A stretch of DNA of 64,000 nucleotides from Uliginosibacterium sp. (GTDB taxonomy: Bacteria > Pseudomonadota > Gammaproteobacteria > Burkholderiales > Rhodocyclaceae): positions 124,001-188,000 of the forward strand of contig JADKDZ010000007.1 in the NCBI GenBank assembly GCA_016718265.1, read 5' to 3'. Below, piece after piece: positions 45,658 to 54,431 of this stretch. Below the pieces are notes generated by a model. The model had not been told where the DNA came from. It saw nothing but the letters and a program-made list of their open reading frames with translations, and made no database searches. Position numbers and translations under genes: made by a program. Position 1 is the first letter of the stretch. Every line of letters begins with the position of its first letter.

Positions 45658-47397
45658 TCACCCCTCGCGGTTGCCGAGAATGCTGTCGACATGCGCCTCC
45701 AGAAAGGTGTCGCCCGCCTGGCTGAAGCCCTGTGCGATCAGCGCCTGCAGCACGGCGGCGCAGATCTCTTCGATCAGTGGCACCGCCTCGGCGGCGGGCG
45801 TCCGGGCCAGCTGCGTGAGCGGCGCATGCAGCCCGGCCAGCGTGGGCAGCGTGCCCACACTGCGCACCAGCCATTTGTCTGCCGGCGTGTAGCGGCGATT
45901 CAGCACGTGGATCGCGGTGCTGGTCTGGCGGATGAACTCGGCCTGCGCCATCAGCGCGGCGGCGGGCTCATCGCGCTGCAGCGCGCGCGGCAGGTTGTAC
46001 TGGCCGCTCTGGGCCATGCGCGCCACGGCCTGCGCTAGCTTGCGCCGCATGATGCCGTCCGGGTAATAGGCCAGCAGCGCCTGGCGCAGGCGGCTGAATT
46101 CTCCGGCCGGGTCTGCAAACACTTCGCCATTGGTCGCACAGGCCAGCAAGGGCTCGGGGATCTGCAACCAGTCCGCATCCGACTGCGGCAAGGCCGCGGC
46201 GCCGAGGAATTCCTGATAGAAAGCGGAAATGCTGAACACGCCTACCCGCTGGCCACTGCGCGGGCTGGCCTGCCGGGCCGGGAAGCCGGCGAACTCGGGC
46301 GGCAGACGGTCATAGTCGGCCTGCATCTGCTTGCCCACCGCGGCGTAGTCGGCGTCGTTGAGCCACACGCAGAAGCCGGGGCCGAAATCGTGGTCGCGCG
46401 AGCGCTCGTCATCGAAACCGAAACACTCCGAGCCATGGCCGACCAGCCCCACAGCGATGCGATGCGCTATCGGCGCGTAATCCGAGAACAGCGCGCCACG
46501 CATTGCTTCGTAATACTGACGGGCGAGCGCCATGCCCCGGAGCTGCGGGCGCAGCGCGGCGGCCACGGCGGCCGCTTCGTCGCGCAGGCGGGCGCTGCGG
46601 TCCGGCTCGCTGGCCTCCAGCACCAGGGCAAGGCTTTCCAGCATGTCGGCATACCACTGATTTTTGCCATAGCGCGCCTCGATGTCTGCCAGCGCCCGCT
46701 CGTAATGCGCCACCGCCTCGGCCGTGCGGCCTTCCTGGAAGCAGACTTCACCCAGCGCAGCGATGGCCGCGCCGTGGTGGCCGCTCGGGCGCGGCAGGCC
46801 GCTGAAGAGGCGGTCCGCCTCTTCCAGCGCGGCCCGGGCCTCCGGCAACTGGCCCAAGCGCAGGCGTGATTGGGCCAGGTTGGTCAGGCTGACCGCCACG
46901 TCATGGTCGGCATTCGGGCTGCCCCGGCTGATCGGGATCGCCGCCTCCAGAAACTGCACCGCCTTGGCATGATCGCCCGCCGCCTGCCAGGCCAGCGCGA
47001 GATTGTTGTAGAGCGTGGCCACGAGAAAGGCATCCTGCACGCCCAGCGTGAGGAACAGCCGCCCGACTTCCTCAAAGACACCGATGGCGCGCTGGGTCTG
47101 GCCGTCCGCACGCCAAGCGGTGGCGATGTTGAGCAGCGTGGTGGCGTAGTGCAGGCTGTCTTTCAGGCCCAGCTCTTCGAGCAGGCCCAGCGCCTTGCTG
47201 GCGGTGGCGAGCGAATCCTTGTAGCGGCTGGTGCTGCGGTAGTAGCCCATCAATTCGTTGAGCAGCGACAGCACGCCGCCCTTGTCGCCCACGGCTTCGG
47301 CCTGCGCGATGTGGTCGAGCATGAAGGGCTCGACCTGATCGTAGGCGCCCTGCTGGAACAGGCTGTCGAGTTGGGCGAGGGTTTGCTGGATGTCCAT
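45658..47397 (-). CDS. TPR protein with C-terminal DUF4037 nucleotidyltransferase-like domain
   Basis: About 579 residues. Residues ~10-270 are TPR repeats (GDHAKAVQFLEAAIPISRG, LPEARAALEEADRLFSG, GRTAEAVAHYERALADIEA). The C-terminal half is a DUF4037 domain: GHGSECFGFDDE then SRDHDFGP (about 320-340) looks like the GS-x9-11-DxD signature of the nucleotidyltransferase fold, followed by a helical region that may form the substrate-binding half. The target is unknown. Start could be the ATG at 47397 or one five codons upstream at 47412; the frame opens at 47436. Followed by DUF4125 on the same strand. Confidence 0.75.
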   Translation of the reverse strand: MDIQQTLAQLDSLFQQGAYDQVEPFMLDHIAQAEAVGDKGGVLSLLNELMGYYRSTSRYKDSLATASKALGLLEELGLKDSLHYATTLLNIATAWRADGQTQRAIGVFEEVGRLFLTLGVQDAFLVATLYNNLALAWQAAGDHAKAVQFLEAAIPISRGSPNADHDVAVSLTNLAQSRLRLGQLPEARAALEEADRLFSGLPRPSGHHGAAIAALGEVCFQEGRTAEAVAHYERALADIEARYGKNQWYADMLESLALVLEASEPDRSARLRDEAAAVAAALRPQLRGMALARQYYEAMRGALFSDYAPIAHRIAVGLVGHGSECFGFDDERSRDHDFGPGFCVWLNDADYAAVGKQMQADYDRLPPEFAGFPARQASPRSGQRVGVFSISAFYQEFLGAAALPQSDADWLQIPEPLLACATNGEVFADPAGEFSRLRQALLAYYPDGIMRRKLAQAVARMAQSGQYNLPRALQRDEPAAALMAQAEFIRQTSTAIHVLNRRYTPADKWLVRSVGTLPTLAGLHAPLTQLARTPAAEAVPLIEEICAAVLQALIAQGFSQAGDTFLEAHVDSILGNREG

Positions 47398-47487
47398 GCG
47401 GAGATCTTTCATGCGGCAGAGGTGAGAGCGTAGCAAGCATTCGCGGCGCTGGCGACGGCGTGGATCAAGCTTGCGGAATGCTCAGGC

Positions 47488-47703
47488 TTACTCAAAGCTG
47501 TCCAGATACAGCGCCTCCACCTGGGCACGGGCCCAGGGCGTCTGGCGCAGGAACTTGAGGCTGGACTTGATGCTCGGATCAAACAGGAAGCAGCGCACTT
47601 CAATACGCCGGGCGAGTTCCTCCCAGCCATAGTGCGCGACCAGCCGGGTCAGGATGGTTTCAAGTGTCAGGCCGTGAAGCGGGTTGTTGGGTTGCTGGTT
47701 CAT
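47488..47703 (-). CDS. VF530-type small DNA-binding-like protein
   Basis: A 71-residue protein of the VF530/DUF2132 family, recognised from NNPLHGLTLETILTRLV, HYGWEELARRI and DPSIKSSLKFLRQTPWAR, which cover nearly the whole protein. The fold is helical, and DNA binding has been suggested for the family from structure; function is not known. Start at the ATG at 47703; the frame extends to 47763 without family character. Upstream of the TPR-DUF4037 gene on the same strand. Confidence 0.8.
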   Translation of the reverse strand: MNQQPNNPLHGLTLETILTRLVAHYGWEELARRIEVRCFLFDPSIKSSLKFLRQTPWARAQVEALYLDSFE

Positions 47704-47763
47704 CTGGATGCTCGCGAGGGTGGGGCTGGAGAGCCGCATGGGGATTGGCGCCCATGGTAGCAA

Positions 47764-47798
47764 GCCTGAAGCGGTCCGCGCAGTGCGCGTCTTCAGGC
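47764..47798. repeat. Two-part hairpin in divergent gap
   Basis: GCCTGAAG and CTTCAGGC form a perfect 8-bp outer stem; an inner CGCG/CGCG stem closes a 5-base loop. It lies in the gap between the VF530 gene and the ABC transporter gene. It shares GCCTGAAG with the degenerate palindrome at 51148 but is not clearly the same family. Confidence 0.5.
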
Positions 47799-47933
47799 AG
47801 GCCTCCCTCAGGCCCTTATACGGTGGGCCCGCACCGCATGCCGGCCTGCCCGCGCCACTTTTCCGACTGCCGCTGGCATGTCATCCTTCGCCCTGCCAAG
47901 ACAGGCCTTATCGGACATCTTCAAGGAACGACC

Positions 47934-49733
47934 ATGGACTGGAATCACGAACTGCTCGCCAGCGCACTCTGGCTGGGCAAGGCCTTTGCGATCTGCGCGG
48001 TGGTGCTGACGCTGACCGTGCTCTGGCTGGCAAAAGGCACCGGCTGGGGGCGACAGGTCAAACGCATCGCCTGGCCCTACTTCACGCCCCGCCGCAGCTG
48101 GCGGCCGCTCGCCCTGACCGCCCTGCTCGTGCTGCTGACCCTGGTATCGGTGCGCATGAGCGTGCTGTTTTCCTTCTGGTACAACGGCATTTACACCGCC
48201 ATGCAGAAGCTGGACGCCTCCGCATTCTGGTTCCTGATGGCCGTGTTCGGCGTGCTGGCGACCCTGCATGTGGCGCGCGCGCTCTTCACCGCGTATCTGC
48301 GCGAATCCTTCAAGATCCATTGGCGTGCCGCGCTGAGCGAAAGCTTGATGGAGCGCTGGCTGGCCGGGCAGACCTATCACCGCAGCCAGTACCTGCCCGA
48401 GCAGATCGACAACCCCGATCAGCGCGTACAGCAGGACGTGAATCAGTTCGTCGAGGGCACGCTGAAACTCTCGCTGGGCATGGTGGACGCCATCGTCTCG
48501 CTGTTCGAATTCACGATCATGCTCTGGGCCCTTTCCGGCACGCTCGCCCTGCTGGGCTTCGAGATCCCGCGGGCCATGGTCTTTCTGGTCTATCTCTACG
48601 TGGCGCTGGCCACCGGGCTGGCGATCTGGATCGGCCGCCCGCTGATTGCGCTCACCTTCCAGAACGAACGCTTCAACGCCGACTTCCGCTACGCCCTGAT
48701 CCGCCTGCGCGAGTATGGCGAGAGCATCGCCTTCTATGCCGGCGAGCAGGTCGAGCGCAGCACCCTGCTCACACGCTTTGCCCGCGTGATCCGCAACATG
48801 TGGGACACCCTCTTCCGCAGCCTCAAGCTGCAAGGCTTCAACCTCGGCGTCAGCCAGCTGGCCGTGGTTTTCCCCATCATCATCCAGGCGCCGCGCCTCT
48901 TCGCGCAGCAGATCACGCTGGGCGACCTGATGCAGACTTCGCAGGCCTTCGGCCAGGTGCAGGAAGCGCTCTCCTTCTTCCGCAGCTCGTATGACGAATT
49001 CGCCGGCTACCGTGCCGTGCTGGCGCGTCTCGGTGGCTTCCTGGATGCCATCGACGACACGGCAAAACTCCCATCCGTCGCCATCAGCAGCGAAGGCAAC
49101 ACGCTCGCCGCACGCGACCTCACCGTCCGCGCACCCAGCGGCGATCTGCTGCTGCAAGGGCTGAATCTTGAGCTGGCGGCGGGCGAATCCCTGCTCATCC
49201 GCGGCCCCTCGGGCGCCGGCAAAACCACCCTGCTGCGTGCCATGGCCGGGCTGTGGCCCTTTGCCACCGGGCAGGCCGTGCGGCCGCAGGGGCAAGACGT
49301 CCTCTTCCTCTCGCAAAAGCCCTACCTGCCCCTCGGCACGCTGCGCGAGGCACTGTGCTACCCGGCCGTCGCCAGGGCGGGAGAAGAAGTCGCCGAGGCG
49401 CTACGCCGCTGCCAGCTGCCGCACCTGGTCGCCCGCCTCGACGAAGACGCCGACTGGAGCCGCATCCTCTCGCTGGGCGAGCAGCAACGCCTCGCCATCG
49501 GCCGCGCCCTCCTCGCCCAGCCCGCCGTCATCTTCCTCGACGAATCCAGCTCCGCCATGGACGAAGGCCTGGAACACGCCATGTACGCCCTGCTCCGCGA
49601 AAGCCTGCCGCACACCACCCTGGTCAGCGTCGGCCACCGCAGCAGCCTGCTCGCCTTCCACCAGCGCGAGCTCAAACTCGAAGGCGGCGGAGGCTGGTCG
49701 CTAAACGCCTTGCCCGGCGCAGCGGGCGCCTAG
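47934..49733 (+). CDS. SbmA/YddA-like ABC transporter, fused permease-ATPase
   Basis: A 599-residue half-transporter: six-helix membrane domain of the SbmA/BacA type (about 15-340; LFSFWYNGIYTAMQKLD, LRESFKIHWRAALSESLMERW, NPDQRVQQDVNQF) and a C-terminal ATPase domain with Walker A GPSGAGKTT, signature LSLGEQQRLAIGRALL and Walker B VIFLDESSSAMD. It acts as a homodimer. Relatives import peptides or cobalamin-like compounds; direction and substrate are unresolved. ATG at 47934 with AAGGA upstream. A palindromic repeat follows. Confidence 0.88.
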   Translation: MDWNHELLASALWLGKAFAICAVVLTLTVLWLAKGTGWGRQVKRIAWPYFTPRRSWRPLALTALLVLLTLVSVRMSVLFSFWYNGIYTAMQKLDASAFWFLMAVFGVLATLHVARALFTAYLRESFKIHWRAALSESLMERWLAGQTYHRSQYLPEQIDNPDQRVQQDVNQFVEGTLKLSLGMVDAIVSLFEFTIMLWALSGTLALLGFEIPRAMVFLVYLYVALATGLAIWIGRPLIALTFQNERFNADFRYALIRLREYGESIAFYAGEQVERSTLLTRFARVIRNMWDTLFRSLKLQGFNLGVSQLAVVFPIIIQAPRLFAQQITLGDLMQTSQAFGQVQEALSFFRSSYDEFAGYRAVLARLGGFLDAIDDTAKLPSVAISSEGNTLAARDLTVRAPSGDLLLQGLNLELAAGESLLIRGPSGAGKTTLLRAMAGLWPFATGQAVRPQGQDVLFLSQKPYLPLGTLREALCYPAVARAGEEVAEALRRCQLPHLVARLDEDADWSRILSLGEQQRLAIGRALLAQPAVIFLDESSSAMDEGLEHAMYALLRESLPHTTLVSVGHRSSLLAFHQRELKLEGGGGWSLNALPGAAGA

Positions 49734-49764
49734 CGCACGGCATCACGCGCAATCAGGCAAAAAC

Positions 49765-49807
49765 ACCTGCCCGGAGAGCCAATACCAGTGCGGATCTCCG
49801 GGCAGGT
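49765..49807 (+). repeat. Intergenic palindrome, copy 2
   Basis: ACCTGCCCGGAGAGCC and GGATCTCCGGGCAGGT pair over 16 bases with a single mismatch. It lies 31 bases after the ABC transporter stop, in the same orientation as copy 1 and preceded by the same AAAAAC flank. Confidence 0.85.
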
Positions 49808-51213
49808 TTCCGGGCGTCGCCATTCCGCCCGGCCCAGGACGGTCCCTGACGCGTCAAAACGCGGTCAACAACGCGGCACCGCAACAACGAACTTGCCATC
49901 CGCGATTCCGACTCGAAGCGGATCCAGACTAGCCCTGCATTTCAACTGAGGCGGGCGGACCGGCCAGGTGCGGAGCCGCAGCAGGCGACAACAGAAAGAG
50001 CACGCGGCAAAGCGCCCCCATCTTTTCGCAGGACCATTTATAGCTTACCTGCGCGCACAGGAGACACGAGGCGGCGAAGAAGGCGAAACACCTCCTTGCG
50101 GATTGCCCATTGCGGGGCCTTCACCCATAGGGCCAGGATCACAGAGCGCAGCGAGGCGGCTGAAAGCTCGCCGAATCGAGCCCACGACCCAGGGGTCATG
50201 CGTTGTCGATGCCAAGCTCTTGGGCACAGCAATAGGGCGACAGCGAACCACCTCGAACCCTTGAGGGTGCCGGGCGACCTGCTAGGGCGCGGCAACCCGG
50301 GTGCTTCCCGTGTGAGGGACAAGATGTCAGACCCAGAACTCGTTGTCTCGGGGCCAACGGGCCTGACGCGATTCAATTTACCGCAGACCCAAGACCGGCG
50401 CGCGGTTCCTATCGCGCAGCGCCCAGCTAGCGAAGGTCCGAAGGTTGAAGCGCCGCGAGCCACCGGTTTTCCCGGCATATGGCGTCACGAAACAACTTTT
50501 GGAACAAGCTATTTGCCGCTGGTACCCGACCCACAAATGCCAAGGCTATTCCGCCAGCGAGTCTGGTAACTCGTCAAGCCTCTTATCAACTCCGGCAGAC
50601 GCCACGTTCTGATGGCTTCAAACCATCCGCTCCGTGACTTCCCGACGGGGAGTGAAAGACTGGGATGGAAGATGGCGCCGTTCTCCCTGTAGCTCCCCGC
50701 AGTCTGAGATATCGCCGCTCGCCATCCACTCGCTCGGGGGGCCATTTGCTTCGCATTCGGGAATGTGGCATCTGGGTGCGCGGCCATGCCGGAAGTTTTC
50801 CTAACGAGCTGGAGGTGTTCTTCGATAACCTCGTGAAGGCGCGCTGGGCATAGTGGTGCCTAACTTGTTATAGGGAGACAGGTTTGCTGTTCATCATCGG
50901 CGCGTGCTCCCTGCCATGGCGCAACCGACCCGCGAAGAATGGCTTGCTGATTGCGTTTCCGGCGTAGCGCTGCGATTTGCACAGCGTTCAACAGGCCATC
51001 ATCATACCAACGCCTGACGGCTTGTGAGCGGGCAATCAGCCCTCCTCAGCAGGCGCTACCACGTGTGGCTTTACGCATGCGAACACGAACGGACGTGGCG
51101 GTGCTGCGCGAGGCGCGCGCCATGCGCCCAAGGGGCGAGCAGGCATGCCTGAAGAGCCGCATGGATATTGGCTATCCGGGCAGGCGTTTTCAGACGAGGT
51201 CTGTCAGCGGGCC
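49808..51213. other. Gene-poor region of about 1.4 kb
   Basis: I see no gene I can support. The largest frames (50038-50478 minus, 50096-50569 plus) have Arg/Pro/Ser-rich translations with no domain, and no good ribosome site. Base composition is locally more even than in neighbouring genes, for example around 50480-50560 and 50860-51010. The region is bounded by members of the palindromic repeat family. It could be a decayed mobile element or foreign DNA; nothing recognisable as a transposase, tRNA or integrase remains. Confidence 0.5.
51148..51184 (-). repeat. Intergenic palindrome, copy 3 (degenerate, reversed)
   Basis: Read on the minus strand, CCTGCCCGGATAGCC and GGCTCTTCAGG match the arms of the other copies, with several mismatches, and the AAAACG flank precedes it. 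The opposite orientation and decay suggest an older insertion. It lies close to the 3' end of the GNAT gene. Confidence 0.7.
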
Positions 51214-51672
51214 TTATTCAGCGCCGATGCGCAGCTCAAGCACCTCGTCGCCCAAGGCATCCACCTGCCCGGTGGAGACCCAGCCCTGATGACGGTAGAA
51301 GCCATGGGAACGGGAGGCGGGGTTTGAGGAGCAGCCGAGGAAGAGCCGGGTGTGGCCGCGGTGGTGGAAGTCTGCGACCACGGCGTTCAGGAGCCGTTTG
51401 CCGATGCCCTGCCCTTCGTGATCGGGCAAGACCACGAGCACCAGAATCTCGCCGCTTGCTGCGTCACCGAAGCAGTAGCCCGCCAGCTTGCCCGCGTGCA
51501 GGCAGACGTGGCCGAGCAGGCTTTCGTCCTCAATCCCGGCGCGCCACGAGTCGACGGTGACGCCGATGGCGCGCAGCTGCTCGACGGAAAGCGCGTTCTC
51601 GCGGGTTTGCCCGCGGAGGGTGACGCAGTCTGCGGCGTCTTGCGCCAGGGCGCGTCGGTAGAGGTAGGGCAT
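51214..51672 (-). CDS. GNAT family N-acetyltransferase
   Basis: A 152-residue acetyltransferase. The acetyl-CoA pyrophosphate loop is visible in ILVLVVLPDHEGQGIGKRLL (Q/R-x-x-G-x-G/A as EGQGIG), followed by LFLGCSSNPASRSHGFYRHQGW, motif B. The substrate (small molecule or protein) cannot be told. ATG at 51672 with GGAGAA upstream. Confidence 0.85.
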   Translation of the reverse strand: MPYLYRRALAQDAADCVTLRGQTRENALSVEQLRAIGVTVDSWRAGIEDESLLGHVCLHAGKLAGYCFGDAASGEILVLVVLPDHEGQGIGKRLLNAVVADFHHRGHTRLFLGCSSNPASRSHGFYRHQGWVSTGQVDALGDEVLELRIGAE

Positions 51673-51820
51673 CGTTCATTCTCCGGGCTGGGGGCGCGAT
51701 GCCAGCTTGCAGGCATGCGGATTGGGGCGCCTGTGCGAGCAGACCTTGCGGAAGCCGCTGGATGCCTGCCTGCGCGGGCAGACGGGAGGGTGTTGCGGGT
51801 GATGCGTGGGCCGCGCAACG

Positions 51821-51859
51821 CTGCCCGGAGAGCCAATCCCCATGCGGCTCTCCGGGCAG
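51821..51859 (+). repeat. Intergenic palindrome, copy 4
   Basis: CTGCCCGGAGAGCC and GGCTCTCCGGGCAG form a perfect 14-bp inverted repeat around AATCCCCATGC. It lies 19 bases before the glnS stop, in the gap between glnS and the GNAT gene. The best-preserved copy in the window. Confidence 0.88.
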
Positions 51860-51878
51860 GTGTTTGCATTGCGTCGAC

Positions 51879-53681
51879 TTACTTCGCCCAGCTGTCCTTG
51901 AGCGTGGTGGTGCGATTGAAGACGGGCTTGCCGGGTGCGGAATCCTTGCGGTCGGCGACGAAGTAGCCGTGGCGCTCGAACTGGAAGCTGGTGCCCGCCG
52001 CGGCGTTCGCCAGGCTGGGCTCGACCCAGGTCTGGATCACGGTCTTGGACGTCGGGTTCAGCGCTTCGAGGAAATTGCGCCCGCCGGCATCCGGCTGTGC
52101 TTCGGTGAATAGCCGGTCATACAGACGGATCTCCACCGGCATGCCTTCGCTGGCCGACACCCAGGTGATCACGCCCTTGACCTTGACGCTGTCCGAGCCC
52201 GGCGTGCCGCTCTTGGTGTCCGGCACAATCTCGGCGAGCACCGCGGTGACCTTGCCCTCCGCATCTTTCTCGCAGCCCGTACACTTGATGACGTAGCCAT
52301 ACTTGAGGCGCGCCATGTTGTCGGGGAACAAGCGGCGGAAGCCTTTCTCGGGCACTTCCTGGAAATCTTCGCGCTCGATCCAGATCTCGGATGTCAGCTT
52401 GAACTGGCGCTCGCCCATCTCCGGGTGGTGCGGGTGCACCGGGGCGGTACAGGGCTCGGCGTGGCCGGCGCCAAACAGCGCGTCCCAGTTGCTGAGCTTG
52501 AGCTTGAGCGGGTCCAGCACGGCCATTGCGCGTGGGGCCTTCTCGTCGAGATCGTCGCGCAGCGCGCCTTCGAGGATGCTGTAGTCGATCCAGCTATCGC
52601 CTTTGGAGACGCCGATCCGCTCGCAGAAGAGCTGGATCGCCTCGGGCGTATAGCCGCGGCGGCGCAGGCCGACGATGGTGGGCATGCGCGGGTCGTCCCA
52701 GCCGTCGACGTGTTTCTCGGTGACGAGCTGCATGAGCTTGCGCTTGCTCGTGATCACGTAGGTGAGGTTGAGGCGCGCGAACTCGATCTGGCGTGGCAGC
52801 GGATCGCTGAACATGCCGGCGTCACGCAGTTGCGCGAGCAGCCAGTCGTAGAACGGGCGCTGGTCTTCGAATTCGAGGGTGCAGATCGAGTGGGTGATGC
52901 GCTCCAGCGCATCTTCGATCGGGTGGGCGAAGGTGTACATCGGGTAGATGCACCACTTGCTGCCGGTGTTGTGGTGCTCGGCGAACTTGATGCGGTAGAT
53001 CGCCGGGTCGCGCAGATTGATGTTGGGCGAGGCCATGTCGATCTTGGCGCGCAGGATCATGCTGCCCTCAGCATGCTTGCCATCTTTCATCTCGCGGAAG
53101 ATGCGCAGATTTTCCTCGACCGAGCGATTCCGCCAGGGCGAATCCTTGCCCGGCTCGGTGAGCGTGCCACGGTTGGCGCGCATCTCGTCGGGCGTCTGCT
53201 GGTCGACGTAGGCGAAGCCACGTTCGATCAGCAGCTCGGCCGCGTGGTACATGAAATCGAAGTAGTCGCTCGCCTGGTACTGGTGCTGGGTGCCGAAACC
53301 TTCCCAGGAAAAGCCAAGCCACTGGATCGCGTCGAGAATGGAGTTGACGTACTCCATGTCCTCTTTCTCGGGGTTGGTGTCGTCAAACCGCATGTGGCAG
53401 ACGCCGCCGAAATCGCGCGCGAGGCCGAAATTCAGGCAGATCGACTTGGCGTGGCCGACGTGCAGATAACCGTTCGGCTCGGGCGGAAAACGCGTGCGGA
53501 TCTTGGCCGGATCGGCAGATGCCGCATCGTGCAGGCTGCGCTCGCCGGGCACGCCAGCCCAGCCACGGCCGGCAAACTTGCCTTCGGCAAGCTCGCCTTC
53601 GATGATGTTCTTGAGGAAGTTGGTGGTTTGCGCTGCGCCTGCAGCAGAGGATTTATCGTTGTTCGCGCTCACGTAGGCCAC
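51879..53681 (-). CDS. glnS: Glutaminyl-tRNA synthetase
   Basis: A 600-residue class I aminoacyl-tRNA synthetase. The HIGH-type motif is PPEPNGYLHVGHAKS; the KMSKS-type loop is ITSKRKLMQL. The C-terminal half holds the two anticodon-binding beta barrels. There is no ATG near the N-terminus: GTG at 53681 is taken as the start, with another GTG three codons later. The first ~55 residues are longer than in E. coli GlnRS and poorly conserved in character. GlnRS presence fits Beta/Gammaproteobacteria. Confidence 0.95.
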   Translation of the reverse strand: MAYVSANNDKSSAAGAAQTTNFLKNIIEGELAEGKFAGRGWAGVPGERSLHDAASADPAKIRTRFPPEPNGYLHVGHAKSICLNFGLARDFGGVCHMRFDDTNPEKEDMEYVNSILDAIQWLGFSWEGFGTQHQYQASDYFDFMYHAAELLIERGFAYVDQQTPDEMRANRGTLTEPGKDSPWRNRSVEENLRIFREMKDGKHAEGSMILRAKIDMASPNINLRDPAIYRIKFAEHHNTGSKWCIYPMYTFAHPIEDALERITHSICTLEFEDQRPFYDWLLAQLRDAGMFSDPLPRQIEFARLNLTYVITSKRKLMQLVTEKHVDGWDDPRMPTIVGLRRRGYTPEAIQLFCERIGVSKGDSWIDYSILEGALRDDLDEKAPRAMAVLDPLKLKLSNWDALFGAGHAEPCTAPVHPHHPEMGERQFKLTSEIWIEREDFQEVPEKGFRRLFPDNMARLKYGYVIKCTGCEKDAEGKVTAVLAEIVPDTKSGTPGSDSVKVKGVITWVSASEGMPVEIRLYDRLFTEAQPDAGGRNFLEALNPTSKTVIQTWVEPSLANAAAGTSFQFERHGYFVADRKDSAPGKPVFNRTTTLKDSWAK

Positions 53682-53735
53682 TCAAAGGATGATTCGGAAT
53701 ATCGGCGCATTTTAGCCTCCGGCGCGCCTTTCCGG

Positions 53736-54431
53736 TTAGATCAGTGGCGCCAGCAGCGGCGCGAGCAGCACCATCAGCACGCCGGAGAGAATCATCGTGA
53801 GGCTGGAAATCACCCCTTCCTCCGGATCGCGGCGGTGGGCGGTGGCCGTGCCCACGGCATGTGCGGCCGTGCCAAACAGGGCGCCGCGCGCCAGCACGGT
53901 GTCCAGCCGCAGCCAGCCCAGCAGCCACTCGCCGAGCAGCATGCCGACGATGCCGGTGATCACCACGCAGATCGCCGCGATGTCGGCCTGCCCGCCCACT
54001 TGCGGCGCGGCAATGATCGCAAACGGCGTGCTGATGGAGCGCACCGCCATGCTGCGCTCGATGGCCTCGGGCAGGCCCACCAGACGGCACAGCCACACGG
54101 TCGACACCACCGCGACGCTCATGCCCACGACCACGCCAAAGCTTAAAGGCAACCAGTGCCGCCGCATGATCTGGCGATAATCAAAAATCGGAATGGCAAA
54201 CGCGACCGTGGCCGGCCCCAGCATGGCCGACAGCCAATGGCTCTGCGAGGCATAGCTGGCGTAGGGCACACGCAGCAGCAGCAGCGTCGCGATCAGGATG
54301 GCCGGCACCACGATCATCGGCGAGAGCAGAAAATGCGGGCGCCGCTGGTGCACATGGCGCATGGCGGCATACAGCAGCACGGTGAGCACCAGCCAGAACA
54401 GGCCAATCAGCAGATCAACCGGGCTCGCCAT
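53736..54431 (-). CDS. lrgB: LrgB/CidB family membrane protein
   Basis: A 231-residue polytopic protein with about six to seven helices and the LrgB segments GPATVAFAIPIFDYRQ and RSISTPFAIIAAPQVGG. LrgB works with LrgA, proposed to modulate murein hydrolase activity or to transport small metabolites such as pyruvate or glycolate. It overlaps lrgA by 17 bases; GGAGG precedes its ATG. Confidence 0.88.
   Translation of the reverse strand: MASPVDLLIGLFWLVLTVLLYAAMRHVHQRRPHFLLSPMIVVPAILIATLLLLRVPYASYASQSHWLSAMLGPATVAFAIPIFDYRQIMRRHWLPLSFGVVVGMSVAVVSTVWLCRLVGLPEAIERSMAVRSISTPFAIIAAPQVGGQADIAAICVVITGIVGMLLGEWLLGWLRLDTVLARGALFGTAAHAVGTATAHRRDPEEGVISSLTMILSGVLMVLLAPLLAPLI

Noticed and set aside
47808..49316. 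502-residue minus-strand frame opposite the ABC transporter
   Set aside because: Composition is Glu/Gln/His-rich mirror of the transporter; Walker and signature motifs lie on the plus strand.
50038..50478. 146-codon minus-strand frame in the gene-poor region
   Set aside because: No domain, no ribosome site, Arg/Ser/Pro-rich translation; kept only as part of the region note.
50856..50880. GCCTAAC..GTTAT resembling an integron attC end
   Set aside because: The matching second core site and the palindromic body of an attC site are absent, and there is no integrase or cassette.
52425..54146. 573-residue plus-strand frame opposite glnS
   Set aside because: A long shadow frame caused by high G+C third positions; glnS and lrgB on the other strand are unambiguous.
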